The position numbers were made by a program, and so were the translations under genes. From assembly GCA_949775045.1 (NCBI GenBank), contig OX459095.1, positions 23,784,311-23,848,310 of the forward strand: 64,000 nt of DNA, written 5' to 3'. This DNA is from Metridium senile. Lineage: Eukaryota; Cnidaria; Anthozoa; Actiniaria; Metridiidae. Shown one piece after another: positions 1 to 15,200 of this stretch (positions are counted from its first letter, which is position 1; every line of letters starts with the position of its first letter). The notes below the pieces were generated by a model, which made no database searches, had not been told where the DNA came from, and saw only the letters and a program-made list of their open reading frames with translations.

Positions 1-266
1 TGGTACAACCGAAAGGAAATGTTACGGATATCCCCATGCGAGTGTTTTTAGATTGCAAAGCACGGATTCATATAATGCACACCCTTCCTCACTAATTGGA
101 GCTGGCATCGTGCTACAAAATTGTTATTTGACATTCAAAAGAGGCATATAAAATCAATATCAAAGACCCGTAGCTCCTTTCGGTCGGTTGCCATTTGCCG
201 TTAACTCTCAACCTTTGTTGAAAAAGATGTATCTATAATACGTGTATTATAATTTTGTTTGCACAG

Positions 267-3200
267 GAGTGCCTGTGATGACATCAACCAGTTTCGTGAT
301 CATTGCAATTCGTTCTTCATGGAGGTAGTATCGTTATTCTGTTTTGGTTATTCGCCATGTGGCACCTTAGAAGAGGATACATTCAAACGTTTAATGGGTT
401 ACGTGACTGGTCAAGAGGATGCCCAGACCAAACCTTTCTCACCGTTTAGTGACACTATGGACGTTACTCCTGTCGTTAGGTCATTTCTACTGCAGCAACT
501 TCTCAAAAACAGGTAATTAAACTTGTTCATTATTTCTTATTTTTAAATTTTGTATTGTTAAAATTCTTATTTCAATATATGTAATATGTCAACAATATTT
601 AAGGTGGTCAAAAGTAAAACAATCTATACCATATCCAAAACAAATTGAAAATAAATGGGCCCTATTTTAGTGGTGTTCCTGAATAGTGAACAGATTGTTA
701 CAAAATTTTCTTTTTTAAAAAAACAGGTGTCTATCTAAATTACACAAAAAAACACTGTGATCTTTTTTCAAAATTCTAGTTCCTGTTTAAGACAACTCTG
801 GGTAAAATTCATACCCTGTTTCAGACAGCGAGGCCAAAACTTATACCCTTTTCAGGGGTGCATACCCGTTTAGCAAATATTTCATGATAGTGAAATATGA
901 TAGTTTCACTGCAATGTTTTTTTCTCGATATAATTCAAACGTTTTCTTTTATTAATGTGATATTTACTTTAACAACTATCTTCAGTGATAAACAGGTCAG
1001 AGAGTACATGGGAGACTTCATTCAGAGAGCTAAAGAGGTTGTGCAAGTAGAGCTAAGTGCTGCAGAGGTCTTTGTGATGTGCATTCAGTGTATGGAGGTA
1101 GGCGAATATTCGGGAGTTTATTTTAATTATCCATATAACTCATAAAGCCATCTATATTGCAGTTAATAAAAGTGTCAAAAAATACACTTATGTACACTTA
1201 ATTAAGTAAATTGTGAATGCACCGAGTGCTGCCGGACCTCAATTAAGGCTAGAAATAACTTCTGACTCCCATAGACTCCTTATATGTACAATATATCCTT
1301 ATATCTTAGTGCGCATATTTAATTCACAGTCCAACTGCTAGATGTGTTAGATCAATAAATGTGTGCTTATGCACTACCGAAAGGGATTGTGGTTACGCAT
1401 ACGACCTATCCGAATGTTATTGTCTGGATTGCTAAGCGCAGTTTTATCGACTATAAGCTCTCCTTCACCTAATGTAGCTGCTATTGTGCAGTAAATTTTT
1501 CCCTGTCAAAATTAAATCTTGAATAAGTTTACCGGTATAACAAACCTAAATAGGTATTGTCTAATTGCTGCTTTATGTTCCTGATCTGTAAAAACTTGCA
1601 GATCGATCAGAACATGTACTCTGTATTGTTAGTAAATGTGTAAATCACTCTCTAAAATGAAGGTGCATTTATTCACAGGACGCCCACAGCAGTAAGTTCA
1701 TCAAAAGAACAAGTGAGCTTCCACTGGCACAAAAAATCAATCTAATTGAGACAAACTGTAAGAAGGCTTCATCTACTGCAGCAAGGATACACGGTAACAA
1801 CAACCTTGATGTCGGTTGGCTTAAAGGAATCGCGATCATTCGCTTCTCTCTAACGTTAGCTGCTGACCTCATGTACCAGTTCGTCCAAGGCGATGAACAA
1901 ATACGCCATCCCAGTCTACAGCGCGTCCTTGGGAACATTTTCGATGAGGTTCAAAAGATCTGTTGTGGGCCTTCATTTACTAGGCCCAGGTTGTTTCTCT
2001 TAAAACAGTTGTCTAGGAGGTATGGATTCGAGTCTATTCACTTCGTTGCCAAGGCGTTTCAATGGATCCTACCAGAAGAACTAACAGGATCCTTTGAGGT
2101 AAAAAATCTTAGGGTCAATTTTAAAATTTAAGGAGCCACGAGACACTCTGGGACATGTTTTTGAAAACATTATAGAGCGTTCAATTCGCATTAAATTCAC
2201 CATAAAGTATACGTTTTTTGAAAACTAAATAACCAAAGTTTACATAATAGATAAATGTTTTGGATAAAAATCATTTGTTTTTGAAATATCGAGGATTCAT
2301 TAAAAGCGCATTGGCTCGATTTGAAAAGTTATCATTCACACGGTTTACGGTAGACCGATCAATTTTTTTTTGCATCCTATTATACGTATTTTGAACATTT
2401 TAAGTGTGTTTGCGTTTTCTTTTTTAACGCTTCGTTATTTTTTTATGTCCGTTTAACTTTAGACCTACATGTTTTTAAGCGCATTTTTTAGTAAATGCCT
2501 AATATCTAAAGAACTAAAAGGAAAACAAAGAAACACAGACACACTTTGAAACTTGAGCACTGTTGGAGTCTACATGCAAAATTTTGTTATAATTGATGGA
2601 AAAGCACGCGTAGCTTAATTTTTTGAATTTTTTGAATTTTTTGTATTCGAATCCTCGATATTTCAAAAACAAATGACTTTTATCCAAAACGTTTATCAAT
2701 TATGTAGACTTTGGTTATTTAGCTTTCAAAAAATGTATACTTTATGGGGAATTTAATGCGAATTGAACGCTCTATAATGTTTTCAAAAATATGTCCCCAG
2801 AGTTTCCCGTGTATCCTTAAGGACTTTAAGATGTGACAATTTTATGGATAAATGTAATATGTTAGATACTAGAATACCAGAATACTTGGAGCCGGTTGTA
2901 CGAAGCCTGAATAGCGCTATCCGCTGGATAAATCCCTACTAAAAGGATAAAACCATACAAATTTTATACACTGTATAACTCTTATCCAGTGGATAGCTTT
3001 ATCCAGGCATCGTACAACCGCGGCTTCTGAACCTTAGTTGTTCCCTTACTTTTCCCGTACTTTTGGATGGCCTGTATCGCTTTTGAAATCGCTTTTGTTC
3101 CTGCATTTCTCCCGGCAGTTTGACATGTCTATATCTATGCCTATATTCTCTGTTCGAGTTTAATATTTTATAAACTCGTTTACAAAACAGGTTTTGATGT

Positions 3201-6200
3201 TATTTGATAAATCATTTAAAAAATGTATTTCAATTGTCAATTGTCTTTCACTTTTTTTGTTGTTGCTGCTTTTTAGGTTAGTCAAGACCAATTTCTGGTG
3301 TATGGACAGCAGTACCAAAACCTTCGAGAGACAATCGCAAGATCTGTAGTGTATGGAGATATGGAAGCTATAGGTGACGTCATTCAGGTTAGGATACTTT
3401 TAGGGTTTGTCAAACAAAGTTTAAACTAAAAGCGTGCAAAATGTCAAAAATCGATCATTTAGGTGGTTAAAATCGAACAAATACCTATAAAAAGTTTCAA
3501 AAAATAAATAAATCAGAAGCTAGCATCATATCCAACATATTATATTTACAGAACATGACATGGGGTGCCCCATTGAAGAATGTAGCACTCCTGCTGACGC
3601 TCTACCATGAAATAACTGCAAATCCAAGTGTACCAATAGCAGACGCGGTGAGTTTGTAATCAGACTTTTTCTGCAGTAAGGTTTATGGCTTAGAAAATTT
3701 TCTGGCTGGCTCGATCCTGGTCAAGGTATCTGTTCAAGCATAATTTGTCTTGGACACCATGTTTGTTGGTCTCTTGGAAATATTGTCTGCTAATTTGTAG
3801 TGCTTTGTTGCCATTTAGGTGAGGAGAAAACTTCATACTTTTGTTCAGCAATCTACACTGTTGACCGATGGGGTGAGTAACAATAAGCGCCTACACAATT
3901 GGTGTACATAATCTCCCTTATGCACGGAGCCGTAAGGCGTCTACACTATCGCGTATTCCTTTGAAAACAGTGACTTTTCAAACTTTTGTTTTTGCTTTCT
4001 TTCCACTCTAATGCGGTGGAAAGGAGAGGTGTATGTCTACTAAAACGGAGAATAAAGTAGAGATTTTTAAAACAAAAAGTTCGGCGTCAAAGAAGGGAAG
4101 GGCAAAAAACGGAGGTTCTTGATAACGCTTACGTCTCCTCTCATTTCCATGCCCCCAGCTTCCCTTGCGCGGTAACAGCTATTAGCATCGCAGACTCTGT
4201 TTAAGAAGTATGTGTCAAAGCCTGAATTTCATGTTGGAGCCCTAGCGACCTTTTTGAGTTTTAAATACAATCTCCTCAGAAAACTATGGAGTACCAAATG
4301 GAGCCCTAGTAAACCGGGGACGGGAGAAAAGAATAATAGGAAAGATATATAATGTTGAAGACATTTCATATAGATTTTTAATTTCCAACGCACCTGCTCC
4401 ACGTTTTGGTTTCCGAAGATGATGTCAGAAAGGAGATGTTTTAAAATGTACATTGTGTTGTTAGTGCAAACATCTGGCAGAAGAATTGATTACAGAGGAC
4501 CACCAAGATCAACGTACAATCACTAGTATATTTGGTCTCGCTGGAGAAGACCCATGGCAAACTAGCATGGTCAAGATAATCATTCATCTTGCAGTTGTTT
4601 TACGTACACGTAGACAGGATGGGATTCTTGGCCCGCTCGCTGCCTTAGCCTACCAGCCTGATTCTTGCATTGTAAGTACTGGAAAAACCAATACTTGTCA
4701 ATGACAATGATAATAACAATAACAAAGACAAGAACAGTGACAAAAACAGTGACAAGAACAATGACAAGAACGGTATTGAAAATGACCATAACAATGACAA
4801 TAGTAATAACAATGACAATAACAGTGACAAAAAATGGTGACAATGATAACAACGACAATGGCAATGACATACGGGCGCGTGACTTTTTGTTGTCATATTA
4901 TAAAAATAGATACTTGAAATACGTACATAAAGTAAGTAATAAAATAATTCAATAGTTAATTAATAAACTAATTAATCAAATAAATGTCATAATGATAATA
5001 GAAGCAACAACTGACCGGCAAAGCCAATATCAAAATGATAATGACAAGGATAAGAATAATAATTACAATATTATAAAATACTAGTGACAATAGCAATTAA
5101 ATTGACACTGACCATAACGTTGACGATGACAATCATGGCAATCTATTTCTCTTGCGTACTATCTAGAACTCATTCCTTCCCACAATGCCTGATGATCCCA
5201 ATCAAGAAATCCGAGCTGCAACGGGGGGTACCATCCACGGTGAGTAAATTATGCTTATCGTTATCAGCACCACCACAATTATCATTAGCATTTCTAGTAG
5301 GATCGTTGTCATCGACGTTATTATCATTGTTATCGTTGACATCATCGTAATAGTTGTCATGACGTCATCATTATTAGTATTTTCATCGTTGTCATTCTCA
5401 TCGTCATTCTCATCGTAATCATTATCATTATTCTCATAATTTATCGGTTTTATTTTTTTCTTGAATTTCTGTTTACATTTAATTCTGTTTCTGTTTAGAA
5501 TGCCCCAATGGACATCCCTACATAATCACTGAAGTAAGTACACCGTTCTATTATATCACTATAATCACTCTTTCATCCAGTCAAGTCAGAACATCAATCA
5601 ATCAATCAGTCAATCAATAAAAAGACAACCAATCAATCGACATTTCAATCAACCACAAGAGCGTGTCCAGAGACGTGAAAAATAAGAAGAATAGTATATT
5701 AGATAAGAACTCAGATATATAGAATATGTGATGCCTTTCAAGTTAACAGTCATCCTGCTTGAAATTTGTTCTCGATCGGCCACTTAACCGACCATTCATT
5801 CAGAAAGTCAATAAGTCAATTAAATCGATCAATCAATCAATCAACCAACCAACCATTCAATTATTTAATTAATCAATCAGCATAATGAATAAGGTGCTCA
5901 ACTAATCAACCAACTGATAAATCCAAGCTCAGCTGAAGCAACCAGTCAATCAATCGATCACCCAGTCAATCAATTAACAAGTCATCGATAATCAATGGAT
6001 CACCCAGTCAATCAATCGATCACCCAGTCAATCAATTTACAAGTCATCGATAATTAATCGATCACCCAGTCAATCAATCAACAAGTCATCGATAATCAAT
6101 GGGTCACCCAGTCAATCAATTAACAAGTCATCGATAATCAATCGATCACCCAGTCAATCAATCAACAAGTCATCGATAATCAATCTATCACCCAGTCAAT

Positions 6201-9200
6201 CAATTAACAAGTCATCGATAATCAATCGATCACCCAGTCAATCAATTAACAAGACATCGATAATCAAACCATCACCCAGTCAATCAATTAACAAGACATC
6301 GATAATCAATCTATCAACCATTCAATTAATCAATCAACCAGTCAATCAATCAATCATTCAATCAATCAATAAGTTAACCGATCAACCAGTCAATCATGCA
6401 ATCAGTCAATCAATCAATCAGTTAACCGATCAACCAGTCAATCATGCAATATCAGTCAATCAATCAACCAGTCTATCCATCCGTTTATCGTTCTATTTTT
6501 TTTGAACAGTGTGGTCGTCCAACGGAACGAAGTCAATGCAAAGCTCGTGGCTGTGGGGCTGAAATTGGAGGAGACAATCATGTCCTTGTGAGCGGTAACA
6601 GAGCCTCAAACACGTAAGGCTACCTTTACACGTTTACGAATTTTTTGTTAATTTTTTTTTCATGCATGTATTATTAATATTTTACTTTTAAAATGTTATA
6701 TAAATCAATGTTTTTGTTTTTGGTTCTGTGTTGCTTCTATTTTGTCCACTTCTATTTTGCAACCATTTGTTAAAAAAGATAATATAATAATAATAACTTT
6801 ATTGATAAAATTGACTGGCAATTCGATCGTAGATCTTTAGGTTGTACACCACTGCGTTTAAGAGTTCTTAGAGCATAGAGTCGCTTGCTAGCCTTAGCAC
6901 AGATTTCATCTATATGAATTGCCCATTTAAGATCCGCTGACACATTGACTCCAAGTCAAGTCAAGTCAAGACTTAAGATGCTGACAATGGCGTCGTGGAT
7001 TTTGGGTCGAGAGATCCGGGTTCCAGTCCTGGCCGGAGACATTGTGTTGCATGTGCTAGTAGCACAATGGATCCTAACAGAACAAACAAGCATGTAACAA
7101 TTTAGCTTCTAAATTATTCCACGTTCCTCTTCTTTTCTTTGGGTCAAAAATGTTCTCGGAAAAGGTGTATATACGATCAATTATTTTATCTACAGGGCGG
7201 ACCAGACCAGGAGAGGTCACTGCCTTGGTTCCCCTGCTAACAGAGAGGGGCAAGCAATACCAGAGCGTGGTCTGTCTCCTTTAGCAACGTGTCTAGTTCG
7301 CCTACTTGTCCATGGGTCCATGCTAATAGGGTCTTGTTATTACATGGAGGTTAGACTGGCACTATGTGCATCTCATCACCTCATTTCATCCCATGTCGTT
7401 TATTCTAACATTCTACTCTCGTTTCATCTCATACTAATCTCATCTCGTCTCATCCCATCGCATTATCATTCTAATTTCGTCTCATTCTCATTTTTATCTC
7501 GTCTCATTCTGATCTATTCCAACTTTATTCTCATCCTATCTCATCCTCATCCAATCTAGATTCATTTTATTCCATTTAGACTGTATCTCAGCTCATCACG
7601 CCAAACATCCCACTGGACAATGTTCCAAGGTTTCTCTGGGAGCACTTGATGAGAGATATGAACCTGCTATCACGTGCCAGCGGACGCAGTGTTGACGATA
7701 CTTCCTTGACAGTTCACTTATTACTGGAGAACATCCTCATCTCTAATAGTATGAATGTGCCTCGTGGTGAGTGAAGTTTGTCCTTCTGGGCCGCTTAGTT
7801 ACAAACCAGAGTACAAACCTTTATTTATGGCCTGTCTTGCTTTTTTCTTCTTTTTTTTTTATTAATTAATTAATTTATTATTTACTATTTACAATTTGGT
7901 ATGTACTACCCATTAGAAGTAGTACATTAGATGTATTATATATATATATATATATATATCAACAATTATCATTTTTATATTACTTACTATTATACAAATA
8001 AACAAGGGAAAAATATAATCACATACACGTAACTAGATACTAAAACAAAAATAAAAAATCAATATTATATTATCTGTCTTGCTTTTGATTTTGATTTTAA
8101 AAGTAGAAGTTGAGCATATCGTATATTTCTTGACTGGCTAGCATTTCCTATATGTGGAAACTTCATCGTGGTCCAACGTGAAGACGAGGCTAGACAGTCC
8201 ACAATATCAGGTCGCTATATTTCAATGCGGTCTATAGCTTCTCTATATTGCACTTATAGGTTTAGGTGTTTTACGAGACAAGAACCAGAGAGGACAGTGG
8301 GAGAACCATTTCTCGACTGCCATCATAACACCACTCATGACTGTAAGTAAAGTAAATATATCTGGTTAACACTAACCCACCAAATGAAATCAAGCTATAG
8401 TTTGTTGTTATCTGGTATGTTTAAAGCTTTGTTTTCACCGCTGTAGAAACAACGCTATATCCGGCGTGATATATAGCGCATTTCAAATTGTTTCTTTGTT
8501 TTGTCAAAAAATCTGTACTTCGATCCGTAATGATGATGATAATAATTATGATGATAATAAGAATAATGATGATGATGGTTGTTTCTGGTGCTGGTGGTGA
8601 CGGTGTTGACAACGACGGTGGTGATGGTGATGATAAGTGTAGCTACTGTTTTTGGAGCTCTTTAGGTTTCCGGGAGATGTGACGTGCAAATCGCTTTTTG
8701 AGTGAGAAGTTTAGACATGTAAATCATTGTGAACATGACACAATTTTACACACACTAATAACTTTTTTGACACTTCTATTGCCTTCTTTAGAACTTGGGC
8801 ATCAGAATTCAAGAAACGATGAATTTGATTGCTAATGACGAACGTTTTGGTAAGAGAAAAGTAAAGTTTGTCAAATGCATTACTAGACAACAAAGGCTCT
8901 TAATTTCAAGCGTCTTCTTCACCTAGAGGTGGACGTTACTCGTATGCCAACTTCAGCAATTGTGCTTTTATACTTCTGGGTGAAAAAAGACAACGAGGAA
9001 AAAGAGTTCAGCACTGTCGCTTTAATTTATGGCGCTGTTACACTGCAGTTTTATCAGCAACTTGTCCCACAATGCCTTTGCAGCACAAGTTGCTGAAGAA
9101 TTGCACAGGTTAACAGAGGCTGGCTGTCTCGCATTGTTCTTGGTTGCAGACAGCATTACACAAAGTAGAGCTCAGTTTTGCACTGCGAAACAAGTTGCTG

Positions 9201-12200
9201 AGAAAATCGTACAGTGTAACAGCTCCTTTTGTCATGAATTAAACCCATGCTGATTGACCAAACATCCAATCAACTATAACCTCTTTCATGTCGAAAAGTA
9301 AACTTTAGGCCAACTTAAATCCCTCACTTTCGGTTATTTTGTTCTGCAAAAACAACTCGACACTCTCGATACAACACATGAGCAGAGTTGTGTATATTTT
9401 CCGTAGACTAGTGAGAATGGGCCTGAGTCTACCCCATTAAAAAAACTTTTGTACCTTGCTATAATATTGAGATGTTAAAAATATTACTTATAGTATTTTG
9501 TTTTATCATCGACTTCCCCATAGGAGCCAATCCGTTACTGCGACAGCTCTATGAACTAGAAGCAGGTGTCGAAGATACTAGTAGGTCGATTGAGCCTGAC
9601 TGTACTACACTATGGAGATACAGGACTCCTATCACACTAGATCATGTGACACGAAAGTTTAACGAGTCTGCAGACACTCGTTCAGCGGACAGTGTCATCC
9701 TTGGAGAATTCTTGAAGCAGGTACATTTTTAGATTCTAGAATAAATACAAGCAATTAACCTTTGCAAATTAAAGTTGGAATGCAATATTTAAAATTGCAG
9801 CCGAGGCCTTTTTGTGGTTGTTCTCCTCTGAAACATAAGACCTTCTTTCATAAAAAAAAACAAATATATGTTAATTGTCCTGTTCTTTTTTAAAAAAACT
9901 GCTTAGTCAAGTGAAAATACACAAAGAAAAGGTTCTCTTATTTTTCCAGGCGGGAGTAAATTATACATAATTCTTCCCTATGGGTACGGTCCTCAGTATT
10001 CTTTTCAAGATAATTAATTAACAATTATATAAATAATTATATATTTAATTATATAATTAATAGGAGCGAGAACTGCGTGCTGTAAAATTCCTTCCCGATG
10101 TCGTGAGACTCCAGAGACTTCTGATGGATCGCTATCATCGATCCCTGGACAGAACAGAGACAGACAAACTGAGATTGAGAGATTTCTATAAACAGATACC
10201 TAAAGGTAGTCATTGTGATGGTAGTGGTGCAGATGATACTAATGATAGTGACGATGATGATGATGATAGTTATGATGATGGTAGTGGTGCACATGATACT
10301 AATGATATTGACGATGATGATGATGATAGTTATGATGATGGTAGTGGTGCAGATGATAGTAATGATAATGATGATGAAGATAGTTATGATGATGGTAGTA
10401 TTGCAGATGATAGTGATGATGATGATGATACTTATGATGATGGTTGTGGTGCAGATGATACTAATGATAGTGACGATGATAATGATGATAGTTATGATGA
10501 TGGTAGTGGTGCAGATGATAGTAATGATAGTGACAATGATGATGATGATGATGATTATGATGATGGTAGTGGTGCAGATGATAGTTATGATAGTGATGAT
10601 GATGATGATGATGATAGTTATGATGATGGTAGTAGTGCAGATGATAGTATTGATAGTGACGATGATGATGATGATGATAGTGGTAGTGATGATGATGATG
10701 TTGACGATGATGATGATGATGATGATAGTTATGATGACTATGATGGTGATGATGATGATGATGATGATATTAAACTATGATCGTCATAATAATAACGAAG
10801 TGGTGATGATTGTGTTGATGCATATCAATGTTTCTCCTAAACAAAGTTTTCTATATATAACATAACCATCTATATTTGTTATTCAAAAACTCATTAATAA
10901 TTCATGAGAAATTTTCAAAAGAAATCGTTACCGTGACGAGTGTTTTAACTAAAGATATAGATTCACCCTAATATACATAAACTTTAAAATTAATTTTCTC
11001 TAATAAACTTTCATAAATCCTTGATTTGTTTTTACAAAAACACAAAATATAGGTTGGAGTTTTTGAAGTCGTTCAACAAACTCCGCACAGATCGTGTTTT
11101 ATAAGGTTTAAAACCACTTGGCTTCGCCTCGTGGTTTTAAATCCTGATAAAACACTCCTGCTCGTTTATTAAACTATACATAAGGTGCAAAGGATTTCAA
11201 GTTTGTGAATGTCTTGATAAAAACTCAATGGCTTGCAATGCGGAAACGGTATTGTTATCAATGAACGAACTTCAAAAAAAAACATGATACGATGTTTGTC
11301 TAGTTCAGTTTTGTGATGATGATACTGAAATATGCCGCCTAAATATAAGAAAATAATAGAAAATATACGGCCGGGATTCAGATTCTAGATAGTGAATACA
11401 AAGTACAAATGAATCGCAGTGACTTTAAAATCACACGAAATTACGAGTACATATTTTGTGTTTTAGGTTCTTTATCCGAGTATAAGTCTCTTGTACAAAG
11501 CTTCCGTAACGCATGGAATATCATGGTAGCTTCAGTAAGGGCAAAAGGTATGAATATTTATGTATGTATTCTTTAAAATCTTTTTATTAAGTGCTTAAAA
11601 ACTAGAGAGCTGGCTTTTGAGAAAGTCAATGCCATTGAAAGCTTTTGTTTCGAGCAGTGACAAGTTTTTAGTTGTTCCGCCATTACGTCGCATAATCCTT
11701 CGCGTCCGATCTGTATATATAAATATTTTGAAACAATGGAATCATGTCACGGCTCTTGGGCAAAAACAAAAACTTGTCCTGAAAGCCTCAATCTGAATCA
11801 ATTGTTCCAAATCGTTTGCATCTAACTTACTTTAATAACATCTATTGACGTGTGAAGCCACTAATAAAAATAGAAACAACTGCAGTTTTATTCTTGGACC
11901 TTTCACATGCAGGAGACCCGAGTAAATAGTGCGTAAATGTGTATATTTTCCATAAACACCTATATTTCAAATAACTTTGTCCCAACTTATGCAATGCAAC
12001 AAGCATCAAGCCAAGACCGAAATGAATGCTGGTTGTGTACTGGTCATGTATAGCAAAATGACTTGTTACCGACAGAATTTATTGTAATATAATAAAAGTA
12101 AATACAGTAAAAACCCGCATATAAGAACCACTATTTTTCGAGGTTATAGGCTAAAGTGGTTTTTATATAATTGGTATTTAGTGAGAAATTAAGCTAAGGT

Positions 12201-15200
12201 GGTTCTTAACTGGTTCTTATTTACAAAGCAAAAACAATTTCCCTTATATAGTGTTTTTTTTATGTAATATAAATTGTTATGTAGAAGCATCTGAATGATG
12301 AATGTATATTCTCTTTGAGAAATAACTGATAATACATTTTTCTTGCATTGATTTTAAATATGGTCATATTCAGACTCAAATTATATTTTTTCAAATGACC
12401 AAATAAATCTTAAAACCTTTCATATAAGAACCAGTCTAGATTTTCAGCCTAAAGTGGTTCTTTTTTAACAGGTGCTTAAAAAGCAAATTTTAGCCTAGAG
12501 GTTGTTAATCCACTGGTTCATATATGCGGATTTTTACTGTATATTGTATTTATCGACATATACAACAGCGACTTGTCAAACTTTTACATAATAAAGCATT
12601 GGTAATTGAGTCGAGATAACTCCGACATGTCGGATTTTTGCGTTAATTGTATCTTAAATAAAATAAAATTACGTGAAAAAAATTATTTGTTCTTTAGAAA
12701 ACAAGTCTTATTTCATTACATTAACACAAAACCAGCATTCATTTCGGTCTTGGCATGTTGCTGGCTACTGTTCAACGTTCGATTCGAGCCCATGATGTGC
12801 GCGCGAACAAAGGCCGCTGAATAAAATACAAAATTTTATCTAGGAACCATACACGTTTTGAGCTTCAACAGGGCAAAACCCTCTCGAGGCCCTACTGTCC
12901 GCTCGATTTTGAATGAGTCTTATAAGAGAATGATCGAGAGATTACGTACAGCGAAAACAATCAGAAATCTTGAAAAGGACGTGTGTTTTTTTTTCACGCA
13001 TAGTCATGTATTACACATTAAAATGTCCGTAAAAGAATAGTGTTTTCGAATCCATAGCTACGTTTTTGCAAGGGTCTGTTCAATTTTAAATATGGCCTAT
13101 ATTGTAACTTGACATGAGATTGTAAAAGTGATCAAACCGTTTGCTTTCAACTCCCAAAAGGACGTGCACTTTTTGAACGGGAAGTAGATCAAAATCATTT
13201 GATAAGGTCATTAAAAGATTGAGGTAGCTGTATCATATCCATGGCTACTTTTTTTACTTTTCTGCAAATATTTCTAGAAAAGATTTAAAAACCACGATTT
13301 TGAGGCCTTATTTCTACCAGTTTGACTAGGCGCATTGAAGCGTGAACGTATAACAGGTCTATAGCTGACCAAATGTTAACACGTGTTTTCCGATGACTAA
13401 AAGGACGGAATATGAGATATCATGCTATTACTTTGTCTATTCAAAAAACTCTATATTATATTGTAGAATGATTCACTAGCCGGCATTTGCGCTTTATATA
13501 TAGTATGAAAATAACTATTTAAGATTTTTTTCATAACACTTCCGTTGGCGCAAATTTTGCTTAAAAATCTCGCGCGTAGGCATCGATTGAATGCTGATTA
13601 TCTCGAAAACGAGCTCCTGGACACCCAATTGTTCTTTCACATTAAAAGACTATAATTTCAAGAAAAAAATTTAAAATTATTTCCAAGCGTAGCCAACGTT
13701 TTTTGAATTAGTGTATAAATGAATATAATGAATTTCACTTCAATAGGTACCGAAGGACCCATCAAGAAGCTTTCTGAGAATAAAGTACAAGACGATACAC
13801 CGATATCAATGTTTATTCCTGCTATAAGTGGACTGGGCGCGTGTTCCCTGGCCCTCATGACATTCCTTGTTGGTACACACAACGATTTCTTAGAAATCTA
13901 TAGTCAAAACTCGGACGTAAGGTAATAAAAATGATATCAATAACGCAGAGCTCTGCTTTGCTCTGCTCTGCTCTGCTCAAATAGTATCGTATCTAACACA
14001 GAAATACAAACCGGTTTAACCTTTCTTTCAGAGATGTACCTCACGTTAGCCTGTTGGAGGTCACGTGCTCACAGCTAGTGTCATATGACACTGATCGCGA
14101 TCTTCTTCCCCTTGTTCATGCACACTGTCACTACTCACTTGAAATTGGTCAGGGCACGTCAGTTGAATATGACTGGTCAGCGGTACAGCGTCATTTGATT
14201 GACAGGCTGATACGTGGAAGAAGTGTAATAGATTTCAAGGTAGGTGATCCAATTCATGCTATTAGACGTTATATAGTTGTCTCCCAATACAAGGCAACAA
14301 CGAATGTTCACCTTGATTTTATTAACTGTAGAGATAAAACTAAAACCGATATAGAATTAATCCTGGGTTTTTGCCGGCCAACAGTGTTAACTATCAGTAA
14401 AACCTATAAAGTTAATCCTTGGTTAATGTAGAATGCAATGGTCCCTACTAGTTTTATCCGAAAACTGAAAAGAAAACGAGTTGAAATTCCTTAGAGTGAA
14501 GTTTTGACCGACAGACAGAATGAGTAGGGGAGAGTCATGGGGCGAGAGGAGTCATGCCAATCAATCTATATACATAGAATACAATACCAATTTATATACA
14601 TAAAACAATAGGTACTTTTCATATCAATTTATATACATCGAACAATAGATAACTTTTAATATCCATTTTTCAATTATAATTAACCATAGTAAAGCGCCAT
14701 TGGGCTCCCGGAAATGGCGCTAAAAAGTTTTATTTGTATATTAATTAATAAACATCTTTATTGAGGATACCAACACCACAATTAGTGGTTTACAGAAGGG
14801 TCCTCTAAGTATAGGAAATTACACCGTTCGAGAAGAATTAATGAAAAATACCGCGCGTATTTGATGAAAGTGGTTAATACCACGAGTGCGTAGCACGAGT
14901 GGTATTCTGCCTCTTTCATCAAATACAAGCGGTATTTTTCATTAATTCTTCGAGAACTAAAGGTGGAATATCCTATTACTAACACATCTACATAAAATGC
15001 GAGTCTCAGATGAAAAAAAAGACAAAAAAACAAACAAACACACACAAGCCGTAAGAGAAAATTCAAGTCAATCAGCCAATCAGAAACGAGCATTTTATGT
15101 AGCTGTGGTATCACTCATTATTATTCATTATGCCTAAAAGTATTATTTTTCGTCGTATCTCTACTATCGCCGTACTCCCCTTATACGTCAGGTCTTTTCT

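Larger units (their letters stand above)
5167..6613 (+). other. RZ-type zinc finger of RNF213 (three exons)
   Basis: Exons 5167-5239, 5499-5533 and 6510-6613 encode NSFLPTMPDD, then CPNGHPYIITE, then CGRPTERSQC, then CGAEIGGDNH. This is the RZ finger pattern (C-x3-H ... C ... C ... C-GAxIGG) of RNF213 and ZNFX1. In human RNF213 the His of CPNGH and the Cys of ECG (H4509 and C4516, from memory) support the transthiolation E3 activity. Both are conserved here. The third human position, Cys after GHP, is Tyr. The catalytic Cys codon is the first codon of the third exon, so splicing fidelity at 6510 decides activity. Confidence 0.88.

Noticed and set aside
5940..6320. Regular 42-bp repeats resembling a CRISPR array
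   Set aside because: No unique spacers; the whole unit is repeated, and the DNA is eukaryotic intron sequence.
10215..10865. 216-codon Met/Val-rich frame
   Set aside because: Out-of-frame reading of the GAT minisatellite.
14240..14431. Continuation of the RNF213 exon as an open frame past 14239
   Set aside because: GTAGGT at 14240 is a good donor, and the next exon at 15348 restores similarity and phase; the extension has no family resemblance.
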